This document shows positions 24,345 to 31,516 of a stretch of 34,113 bases of DNA, piece by piece. The stretch comes from Hyphomicrobiales bacterium. Lineage in GTDB: Bacteria; Pseudomonadota; Alphaproteobacteria; Rhizobiales; Rhizobiaceae. The stretch lies in the NCBI GenBank assembly GCA_900466605.1, contig UBMU01000045.1, positions 1-34,113 on the forward strand, given 5' to 3'. Both the position numbers and the translations under genes were made by a program. Each line of letters begins with the position of its first letter. The first letter of the stretch is position 1. Below the pieces are notes generated by a model. It had not been told where the DNA came from. It saw nothing but the letters and a program-made list of their open reading frames with translations, and made no database searches.

Positions 24345-25661
24345 GTGCATAAATTATCTCTCGCTTCTTTGGTGGCAGCTACCGTCCTGGTCGCTACCGC
24401 CCCGACCCACGCTGCCGACGTAAAGTTGTTCCGCTTTTTCGGTGACTGCACCAGTGACTACGGGAGCGTCACCGATGTGACGGAGGCTAATGGGGAGTGC
24501 GGGATCATCCAGGCACTGACCAACAAGTTCAACGCGGAGAACAAGATTGGTGCGAAGGTCATCACACAGACCGTGGACTGGAATGCCTATTATGACCTGC
24601 TCTCGGCGACGTATTCGACGGATAACATTCCGGATGTCGCCGTTATGCATCGCAGCGTCCTGCCAAACTTCGTCAAGCGCGATTTGCTGACGCCGCTGAA
24701 AGAACCGCTGACAAAGGCCGGTGTCGATTTCGCAGACTACATCCCGGCGGCGGCGGCTGCTGTGACGGTTGGCAATGAGGCTTACGCCATGCCGTTCGAC
24801 ATCCACGCATTGCTGGTGCATATCAACGTTGACCTCATGAAAAAAGCCGGACTGGTTGATGCCTCGGGCGAACCGATCCTTCCAAAAAACGCCGAAGAGC
24901 TGATCGAACAAGGCAAGAAGTTCAAGGAAGCAACTGGCAAGACCTACATCGGCATGGAATCGGACAGCAAGGCGGCGATGACCGTCCGTTTGTTCGACAC
25001 GCTTGTTTGGCAGCAGGGAGCCGAACTCGTCTCTGACGACGGAAAGAAGGCCACGCTCGACACGGACGCGGGCCTGAAAGCCGCGACACTGATCGACGAA
25101 CTCTATAAGGACGGGCTCGTCAACAAGGAGCAGGACTATGCCGGCTCTGAGCAGGCTTTCTTGAACGGTGAAACCGGCTTGCTCCTCAACGGAACCTGGG
25201 GGGTCGATAACTACGACAGCCAGGCAAAGGGCGGAAAGTCTGGCCTGAAAACCTATAAGGTTGCCAATTTCCCCAATCTTTTTGGAACTGCTGCTGCCTG
25301 GTCCGATAGCCATCTCTGGACGATTCCCGCAAATCCTGAGCGCTCGCCGGAGGTCATGGAGGCATCAGTCGCATTCCTGAAATTCCTCAATGACAACAAT
25401 TTCCAATGGGCTCGGACTGGCCATCTGTCCGTGCGTCAGTCTGTCATCGCCTCTCCTGAGTTCAAGAAACTTCCTCACCGCAATGAGTATGCGGACACAG
25501 CTTCCATCGCACGTGCTTTCCCGCCGGTCCAAAATCAGCGCGCCATCCAGGACGTCATGATCACTGAACTGACGTCGATGTGGCTTGCCGGCACCTCGCC
25601 GAAAGACTCGCTGGTCAGCGAGCAGGGCCGCGTCGACCAGATCCTGCGCCGTAACCGCTAA
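24345..25661 (+). CDS. CUT1 extracellular sugar-binding protein
   Basis: A 438-residue family 1 solute-binding protein. The signal peptide reads HKLSLASLVAATVLVATAPTHAAD, with cleavage near HAA/D. The mature protein has the expected IPDVAVMHRSVLPNF and AMPFDIHALLVHINVDLMKKAGL segments and a C-terminal domain with LLNGTWGVDNY. The start is GTG at 24345, with CGGAGGAAG about 7 bp upstream. Being the last transport gene, after the ATPase and permeases, is a common CUT1 layout. It captures the sugar or glycoside in the periplasm; the ligand is not readable from sequence, but the adjacent GH2 enzyme suggests a beta-linked glycoside. Confidence 0.94.
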   Translation: MHKLSLASLVAATVLVATAPTHAADVKLFRFFGDCTSDYGSVTDVTEANGECGIIQALTNKFNAENKIGAKVITQTVDWNAYYDLLSATYSTDNIPDVAVMHRSVLPNFVKRDLLTPLKEPLTKAGVDFADYIPAAAAAVTVGNEAYAMPFDIHALLVHINVDLMKKAGLVDASGEPILPKNAEELIEQGKKFKEATGKTYIGMESDSKAAMTVRLFDTLVWQQGAELVSDDGKKATLDTDAGLKAATLIDELYKDGLVNKEQDYAGSEQAFLNGETGLLLNGTWGVDNYDSQAKGGKSGLKTYKVANFPNLFGTAAAWSDSHLWTIPANPERSPEVMEASVAFLKFLNDNNFQWARTGHLSVRQSVIASPEFKKLPHRNEYADTASIARAFPPVQNQRAIQDVMITELTSMWLAGTSPKDSLVSEQGRVDQILRRNR

Positions 25662-25667
25662 ACGGCT

Positions 25668-25695
25668 GTCGTCCCCTTGCTTGTAAGGGGACGAC
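25668..25695 (+). other. Perfect hairpin after the binding-protein gene
   Basis: GTCGTCCCCTT (25668-25678) and AAGGGGACGAC (25685-25695) form a perfect 11-bp stem with a 6-nt loop, 6 bp after the stop codon. A second hairpin, TGCCGCAG (25699-25706) with CTGCGGCA (25733-25740), follows. No T-run follows either. They probably protect the binding-protein mRNA or attenuate transcription into the GH2 gene. Confidence 0.65.
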
Positions 25696-25760
25696 GGTTG
25701 CCGCAGGCCGACCTCCCAGGGTCTGCGGCATCCCTCCTCTAGAAAAATGGAACATATATC

Positions 25761-28556
25761 ATGACGACCCGCGTGACGGTTGCCGAACCCCTTGACGAAA
25801 GCAAAATCCGCAGCCGGATATCCCTTGACGGAATCTGGAACTTCAAGCACTCGCAGCGCGATGACTGGCGCGAGATTTCCGTGCCGCTTCCCTGGCAGGC
25901 CGCGTTCGATGATCTCCGTGATGTCGCGGGGCGGGCGGACTATGTCCGCGAATTCTCGCTCCCCGCCGAATGGCAACACAGCCAAGTCGTATTGGCGTTC
26001 GGCGCGGTTGGATACTATTGCGAAGTGTTTTTGAACGGGCATCTTGTCGGGAGTCATGAGGGCGGATACCTGCCTTTTGAGTTTACGCTTCAGTCTGACA
26101 TGTTGCAGGACGTAAACCGCCTCGTGGTCAAGGTGATCTCACCGACAGGCGATAGCACGGAATATCCAGATTATCCGTTTTCGGAAGTTCCGCACGGGAA
26201 ACAGAGCTGGTACGGCATGCTCAGCGGCATTTGGCAGTCTGTTTACCTTGAGAGACGCGCCAATGCCCATATCGTCAGCACGCGTTTGTCGGCCGCGCTT
26301 GATACGGGGGCCGTCACATTCGAAGCAAGTATTTCCGGCCAACGCGCGACCCGTATGCAAGCGCGGGTAATCCACGGCGCGAATACCGAGGTGGCAAGTA
26401 CGGAAATCGCTGTCGAGGGAAACCAGGCGGGCGGTGTGGTCGAGGTCGCGGATGTGGCGCCCTGGTCTCCCGATTCGCCTGCGCTCTACACGCTCGAACT
26501 CAGCTTGTTTGACGGCGAGCAGCTGATCGACCGTGCCGACAAGACTTTCGGCTTTCGAACATTTGTCTCCCGCGACGGAAAGTTCTATTTGAACGGAAAG
26601 CCATTTTACCTCCGTGCCGCGCTCGACCAGGACTACTATCCAGGAACCATCTGCACGCCTCCGTCACTAGAATTTTTGGAGGATCAGTTCCGCAAGGCGA
26701 AGTCGCTTGGCCTCAATTGCATACGCATGCATATCAAGGTGCCAGACCCGCGCTATTACGATGTGGCCGACCGGATGGGTATGACGATCTGGGCCGATAT
26801 CCCGAATGTCGAAATTTTTTCCGAAAAGTCCGCCCAACGACTGCGCGACACAATGGCGGGCATGCTCGAGCGGGACGATCACCACCCGTCCATCATCGTC
26901 TGGACCATCATCAACGAGGACTGGGGAACGCGGCTGCGCGAAGAACCCGACCAGCGGCAATGGCTAATCCGAACAGTCGATTGGCTCAAGGCACTGGATC
27001 CGACGCGTCTGGTTGTCGACAATTCCGCCTGCGGGCCCAACTACCATGTGAAGACCGATATCAACGATTACCACTACTACCGCACCGTCCCCGAATTGCG
27101 GAGCGAATGGGATGCGTTGACTAGAGAATTCGCCGCGGGTTCGGACTGGACATACTCGCCGCATGGCGACGCAGTTAGGACGGGCAAGGAGCCACTGGTG
27201 GTTTCTGAGTTCGGCGTCTGGGGTCTGCCACACCTCGCCGACCTCAAGGATGCCGATGGCAAGGAGCCGTGGTGGTTTGAAAGCGGTGTCGGTCAGAGCG
27301 ACGGCGTTGCCTATCCGCACGGCATGGAAGCGCGGTTCAATGGATACCGCCTTGGGCGCGTGTTTGGCACGCTGGACGATTTCGCCGATGCGGCGCAATG
27401 GTATCAGTACCAGAATTTCAAATATGAAATCGAGAGCTTGCGGGCCGAGGCTAGCATCGCAGGCTATGTCATCACCGAACTCACTGATGTTCACTGGGAG
27501 CCAAACGGACTCCTCGATATGGAGCGAAATCCGCGCATCTTCGCCGACAGGTTCGCCGCCTTCAACACCGATACAGTGATCGTGCCAAAAGTAGAGCGTT
27601 TCGCCTGGTGGTCAGGAGAGGCGGTTTCCATCGATGTCAGTATTGCCGCCGGCGGAAACGCCGTGCCTGCGGGCAGCAAACTTACGTGGTCAATCGCGGA
27701 TATCGATGGGCGTGGAACCGAACCCGTCCCGGCAGTCCAACCACTCGACGTTGCCAAGCTGCCTGTGGTTTCGGTGCCCCTCGGAGAGGTCGCGAATGCG
27801 CGGATGATCGAGATCGCCTTCGTTCTGACCGCGGCGGGCGGAAAAGTCCTGGCGACCAACAGCCTGCGCCTGGCGCTGCATCCGAAACGCGCCGGTCCGC
27901 CGGCTTTCGTTTCGATAGCCTCCGACGAGCCGGACCTGCAAGATCATTTGGCTGCATTGGGTTACAACGTTGAAAGCGCCGAGAAAGCCGATGTTTTCGT
28001 CACGCGCAAACTGGACGAAAATCGCATTGACGAAATCCGTCTGGGCAGAAAGATCCTCTTGCTGGCTGAAGAGGCCAGCACGGGTTACCTGCGCACGGAT
28101 GCACCGCCACGCGAGCCGCCGGGCCTTCCTGTGCACGACCAAACGCCGGGCATTCCGTCGCCGCCGTATTTCTCTTTTCCTGGCCACGGACTCGTCGCTC
28201 GCCGGGGCACGATATGGAATGGCGATTGGGTCACGACCTTCAGCTGGCTGGCGCGCAGCGGGCCATATGCAGCGCTTCCCGGCGGGCCGATGATCGACCT
28301 GACATTCGACCGCGTTGTCCCGCGCGCGGTGATGACTGGGTTTCGTCCATGGGAGTTCGACGCGCGCGTAAAATCGGGCGTAGTCGCCGGATGGATTCAC
28401 AAGGCTGCCGCGACAATCATCGAAAAGCCATACGGAAAAGGCCATCTCCTGGCGACAACCTTCAGGTTGGTAGAAGATGAAGCTGGCTTCGATCCTACGG
28501 CAACAACGCTTCTAGATGCGCTGATAACAGATCTCAGCACTAAGCCGAGACACTGA
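25761..28556 (+). CDS. Glycoside hydrolase family 2 enzyme (beta-galactosidase/glucuronidase-like)
   Basis: A 931-residue cytoplasmic enzyme (no signal peptide). The GH2 sugar-binding domain opens with ISLDGIWNFKH and SVPLPWQAAFDD, an immunoglobulin-like domain follows, then a TIM-barrel with FYLRAALDQDYYPGT, the acid/base E386 in WTIINEDWG and the nucleophile E483 in VVSEFGVWGLP. The normal GH2 core ends near residue 600. The remaining 300 or so residues include a beta-rich part, a ThuA/glutaminase-like alpha/beta stretch (ALGYNVESAEKADVFV) and a further barrel-like domain, longer than most LacZ/UidA relatives. It would cleave the glycoside imported by the upstream transporter. Ribosome site GGAA about 8 bp before the ATG is weak. 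Substrate unknown. Confidence 0.92.
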   Translation: MTTRVTVAEPLDESKIRSRISLDGIWNFKHSQRDDWREISVPLPWQAAFDDLRDVAGRADYVREFSLPAEWQHSQVVLAFGAVGYYCEVFLNGHLVGSHEGGYLPFEFTLQSDMLQDVNRLVVKVISPTGDSTEYPDYPFSEVPHGKQSWYGMLSGIWQSVYLERRANAHIVSTRLSAALDTGAVTFEASISGQRATRMQARVIHGANTEVASTEIAVEGNQAGGVVEVADVAPWSPDSPALYTLELSLFDGEQLIDRADKTFGFRTFVSRDGKFYLNGKPFYLRAALDQDYYPGTICTPPSLEFLEDQFRKAKSLGLNCIRMHIKVPDPRYYDVADRMGMTIWADIPNVEIFSEKSAQRLRDTMAGMLERDDHHPSIIVWTIINEDWGTRLREEPDQRQWLIRTVDWLKALDPTRLVVDNSACGPNYHVKTDINDYHYYRTVPELRSEWDALTREFAAGSDWTYSPHGDAVRTGKEPLVVSEFGVWGLPHLADLKDADGKEPWWFESGVGQSDGVAYPHGMEARFNGYRLGRVFGTLDDFADAAQWYQYQNFKYEIESLRAEASIAGYVITELTDVHWEPNGLLDMERNPRIFADRFAAFNTDTVIVPKVERFAWWSGEAVSIDVSIAAGGNAVPAGSKLTWSIADIDGRGTEPVPAVQPLDVAKLPVVSVPLGEVANARMIEIAFVLTAAGGKVLATNSLRLALHPKRAGPPAFVSIASDEPDLQDHLAALGYNVESAEKADVFVTRKLDENRIDEIRLGRKILLLAEEASTGYLRTDAPPREPPGLPVHDQTPGIPSPPYFSFPGHGLVARRGTIWNGDWVTTFSWLARSGPYAALPGGPMIDLTFDRVVPRAVMTGFRPWEFDARVKSGVVAGWIHKAAATIIEKPYGKGHLLATTFRLVEDEAGFDPTATTLLDALITDLSTKPRH

Positions 28557-28562
28557 CAAATC

Positions 28563-28594
28563 AATACGCGCCGATGTGGATCGGCGCGTATTTC
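28563..28594 (+). terminator. Rho-independent terminator of the glycoside operon
   Basis: AATACGCGCCGAT (28563-28575) and ATCGGCGCGTATT (28580-28592) form a perfect 13-bp stem with a GTGG loop, closing in TTT, 6 bp after the GH2 stop. It is the strongest terminator in the window and marks the end of the transporter and GH2 operon. Its stem would also fold on the minus strand. Confidence 0.85.
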
Positions 28595-28757
28595 GAGTTC
28601 GAGTTTCCGAAAACGACTGACGAATTGGGCGCGCGCTGTTGAGGCCGAGGGCGACAGCCGGACGATCGTTCAAATTCGAAGTCAAAGCATTGGCCGGCCT
28701 ATTGAGCACGAGTATCGAGCGTGCTTCGTTGCAACATCTACAACTGCTCGGCTTTTT

Positions 28758-29159
28758 TCACTTGGCAGGTACCGGGCAGCTCATGTCGCCTTCTTCGCAT
28801 GACAGATAACCGTTGAGGTCTTTGATCCGATTTTGTGTCAGTCCTTCGAGACATGAATTCATAACGAAAGGATGGACACTTCCATCTGCGACCATCGAGC
28901 TAGAGAAGCTGCATTCGCCATCTCGAAATGCAACCCACGCACGTTGTGCCGTCACGAGCAGTTTTGTGGTGTCGGCGTCATCCTTCAACCTGGTCTCGAT
29001 CTGCTTGTAGAGCTTGTTGAGCTCGGTGTCCGACTTTTGGAAGGATTTCTGAGCGCAGACATTCATATCGGTCTGATTGGTTAGGTCGCCACAGTTTTGT
29101 TCCGCGTAGGCTGGCATAGCCATCACACCGATCCATGCGGCTGCTAGAAATAACTTCAT
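28758..29159 (-). CDS. Secreted LprI/DUF1311-family protein
   Basis: A 133-residue protein with a signal peptide cleaved near AYAEQ. The mature part has the DUF1311 pattern CGDLTNQTDMNVCAQKSFQKSDTELNKLYKQI, then LVTAQRAWVAFRDGECSF and SCLEGLTQNRIKDLNGYL, with Cys residues placed for disulfides. Members include the mycobacterial lysozyme inhibitor LprI; most are uncharacterised periplasmic proteins. The ATG at 29159 is preceded by GGAGGG. It stands alone, convergent with the GH2 operon, and has no evident link to its neighbours. Confidence 0.85.
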   Translation of the reverse strand: MKLFLAAAWIGVMAMPAYAEQNCGDLTNQTDMNVCAQKSFQKSDTELNKLYKQIETRLKDDADTTKLLVTAQRAWVAFRDGECSFSSSMVADGSVHPFVMNSCLEGLTQNRIKDLNGYLSCEEGDMSCPVPAK

Positions 29160-29634
29160 ACCGTCCCTCCTGGTGTCCTAGCTTTTTCAACTTCAAGAAT
29201 AGACACGTCTGCGAGCACTGCAATGCGCCCTGGTGGCGATAGTTGCCATTCCATTAAGCCTGCCGCTCCTAACCATCTATCTTATGTGCGAGTGAAGCAC
29301 CCCTACCGGAGGTAAGTGGGAGATTGCTCAAAACCCCTCTATCCATTCGACGGCCTGACTTGCTCGTTTGACACTATCGACCCCATTGTAACGGGAGAAG
29401 TGACGGCCGACCGGTATCTGCGAACGCGAGAAGGACGCGAAGCAGGACGGTGCGCTGTTGACGACATTCGAGCTTCGTCGACGTCAGCCCTTGGACAATG
29501 GCTATGGCGACCGGCAGGATAAGGGAGCGCCCGGAGAGCGGACCTTGTCCTGCACATCCACGAATTCCATTTGGGGCAAGCGGCAAGGCCATAACGCAGT
29601 GGCGCCCGTACCATCGGCTACTAACCGAGTAACC
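29160..29634. other. Non-coding stretch upstream of the LprI-like gene
   Basis: About 475 bp. Apart from the ribosome site of the minus-strand LprI-like gene I see no supported feature. Short open frames on both strands lack ribosome sites and recognisable patterns. Confidence 0.45.
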
Positions 29635-29850
29635 ATGCCTGAGCGTGACCACGGCTGCAACGCGTATTGCGCAATTTTTCAATTTTATGATGGCTATTCA
29701 ACAAAACCAAAGATTGAGCTTGCATTGATGGTCGCGGGCATCTATACGGCTCTTGTCGGTATCGCTGATGAGCGCTGGAAACATCTGTCGCTCGCGATTG
29801 CCGAAATCGCTTTTCTGCCCTTGACCACGGATGTACTGGCATTGGTGTGA
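29635..29850 (+). CDS. Possible small hydrophobic ORF, unrecognised
   Basis: A 71-codon frame with two hydrophobic stretches, LALMVAGIYTALVGIA and LSLAIAEIAFLPLTTDVLALV, suggesting two membrane segments. It ends 15 bp before a T-run hairpin on the same strand, which argues that a real transcript ends here. There is no clear ribosome site before ATG 29635, the frame is open upstream to 29458, and I know no matching family. It may be the 3' end of a decayed gene. Confidence 0.25.
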   Translation: MPERDHGCNAYCAIFQFYDGYSTKPKIELALMVAGIYTALVGIADERWKHLSLAIAEIAFLPLTTDVLALV

Positions 29851-29864
29851 ATAGTGATCTGAGG

Positions 29865-29897
29865 AAGGTCGGTGCGGGTTTCGCCCCGGCCTTTTTT
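29865..29897 (+). terminator. Probable rho-independent terminator
   Basis: AAGGTCGGTG (29865-29874) pairs with CCCCGGCCTT (29884-29893) allowing one wobble and one mismatch, followed by a run of T to 29897. It is oriented to end plus-strand transcription just after the small ORF at 29635-29850. Confidence 0.55.
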
Positions 29898-30264
29898 GTT
29901 GGCCAAGTAACACCGGAAAATCACTTCGCGAACCGACCGGGAGCATACGCTTTATCACTGAAATCGACTGTCAGACTTGTGGAGCATGCTGCTCCTTTTC
30001 ATCTGAGTGGCCAAGATTCACGACGGAAACCGACGCCGATCTGGATCTGATTCCAAGTCACTTTGTAGAAGGCAATCAGCGTGGCATGCGTTGCGAGGGC
30101 TCGCGATGTTCCGCACTGTCGGGAGAGGTCGGCATCAGCACTTCCTGTCTCGTGTATGAGGTGCGACCAGACGTTTGTCGAGCTTGTGTTCCGGGTGATG
30201 AAGCATGCACAACCGCGCGAGCCAAGCTCAGTTCACGCTGCTAAGTGCCGAGATCCCGAAAGAG
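29898..30264. other. Non-coding stretch between terminator and ATPase remnant
   Basis: About 370 bp with no supported gene, hairpin or repeat. It lies just downstream of the broken siderophore ATPase fragment and may be the eroded remainder of that gene or a deletion scar, but no residue pattern of the missing ATPase parts was found here in any frame. Confidence 0.4.
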
Positions 30265-30550
30265 CTAAAATGGCAAATAGGAGACCGCTCGCGCGAAGTC
30301 ACGGTCGCTACGGTGTGTGAGTTCGCGGCCGCGCGCAAGCGACCGCTGCTGACATGTGCGCGCAAGGATCTTCAAGAGACTGGATTTGGTTGATCCGTCG
30401 TGGCCTACCAGGGCCACCACTTCCCCCCGGAATTTCACGGCTGATATTGGACAGGATCGGGTTGCCGCTGACCGAAAGCCCAACACCGCTGGCGTCGAAT
30501 GCTTTCGTCTCTTCGGCCACCTCTGGCTCGGACTTTAGCGAGGTGACGGT
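30265..30550 (-). pseudogene. 5' fragment of a siderophore ABC transporter ATPase (FhuC/FecE-like)
   Basis: Reading the minus strand, one frame gives SLKSEPEV, then GVGLSVSGNPILSNISREIP. It continues in a second frame as RGEVVALVGHDGSTKSSLLKILAR and DRDFARAVSYLP, then a stop. Together this is the N-terminal third of an iron-siderophore ABC ATPase. The frame changes at a run of six C on the plus strand (30423-30428), consistent with a one-base insertion. The Walker A, normally GHNGSGKST, reads GHDGSTKSS, so the essential Lys environment is damaged as well. The signature, Walker B and C-terminal two thirds are absent. It follows the esterase gene by about 30 bp on the same strand, the expected place for a transport gene in this operon. 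Confidence 0.8.
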
Positions 30551-30575
30551 CTGTCCTTTTCGACCTGAACGCTGA

Positions 30576-31481
30576 CTATCTGATCCGCAGGTGATCGACG
30601 TCCGCACCACCGCGCCCAAACGCGATACCCACGGCTCGATTGACGGCTGGTCCGAGCACGGACATGTGGGTCTGTCCCGCGAAGAGCTCGAATTGCGTCC
30701 GAATCCCGATCGCAGGATCATTCAGTCGATCCGCCATTTCCCGTGCCAGCGCCACGGTGCGTTCCATTTTTCTTTTCTCCACACGTGATGCGGCATCCTC
30801 GTTGCTATACTGGAAAGGGGCAAGCTCATCTCCTTCGTACTCGCCGGCTGACAGGTGAAGGAAGACCGCAGGGCCGGCAATCGGTTGGCGGCTCGCCTCG
30901 TTGTTAAGGATTTCGCTTGCTTCCCAGTAGATCGTCGGACTGGCGGCAATCCAGTTGGCGAAAAGTCTTGGGCGTTCGAAGAGAGCATAAAGCGCAAAAA
31001 GACCGCCGAAAGAGTGCCCGAAAAGCGATCTGCGCGTCGGATCGATCCGTGTCATCGCATCAAGCCGCGGGAAAAGTCGGTGCTCGATAAAGTCGAGGAG
31101 TTCGCCGCTCCCGCCGATGCGAACAGGTGGCCCTCCCTCGGAATAGGGGGGATAGGATTTGATAGGTGGAGGGCCAAGGTCCCAGGCCCTCCGGAATGCA
31201 TCATAGGGTTCGTCGGAAGGATAACCGATCGCTGCGATGACCCCCCAGTCGACGTTGGTCCCGGTTGGGTAAGGTGCTTGTGTCACGATTGCGGAAAACG
31301 CGAAAGGGAAGGTCGCGTTGCCGTCGGTCGTGACCAAAAGGGGCCAGCCGCCGGCAGGCGGCTCGCCTTTTGGTATGAACACAAAGATCCGGTATGGATC
31401 GCCACTGCCCATCGGTTCCAGATCAAAATATACTGTTCCAGGCAGGGTGTAGGCTTCTTCAGTCATTTGCATTCCGCTCAT
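30576..31481 (-). CDS. Alpha/beta hydrolase, IroE/Fes-like siderophore esterase
   Basis: A roughly 301-residue esterase-D-type alpha/beta hydrolase. The nucleophile is in LFGHSFGGLFALYAL (Ser about residue 157), the catalytic His lies near the end in GQTHMSV, and WIAASPTIYW fits the esterase family that includes IroE, BesA and Fes. No signal peptide is seen. The start is uncertain: ATG 31481 is given, and ATG 31466 has a better ribosome site (GAGCGGA). It begins 35 bp after the TonB receptor stop on the same strand, so the two form an operon. The inferred role is hydrolysis of a ferric siderophore ester to release iron. Confidence 0.82.
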   Translation of the reverse strand: MSGMQMTEEAYTLPGTVYFDLEPMGSGDPYRIFVFIPKGEPPAGGWPLLVTTDGNATFPFAFSAIVTQAPYPTGTNVDWGVIAAIGYPSDEPYDAFRRAWDLGPPPIKSYPPYSEGGPPVRIGGSGELLDFIEHRLFPRLDAMTRIDPTRRSLFGHSFGGLFALYALFERPRLFANWIAASPTIYWEASEILNNEASRQPIAGPAVFLHLSAGEYEGDELAPFQYSNEDAASRVEKRKMERTVALAREMADRLNDPAIGIRTQFELFAGQTHMSVLGPAVNRAVGIAFGRGGADVDHLRIR

Positions 31482-31516
31482 CGCATTGGTCGATCGGCAA
31501 GTGGCTCCTAGGCTCG

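Noticed and set aside
24354..25313. 319-codon minus-strand open frame
   Set aside because: Antisense to the CUT1 binding-protein gene, which has a signal peptide and full-length family features. No ribosome site or family pattern.
27690..28445. 251-codon minus-strand open frame
   Set aside because: Antisense to the C-terminal part of the GH2 gene and rich in Arg, as expected of a reversed high-GC frame.
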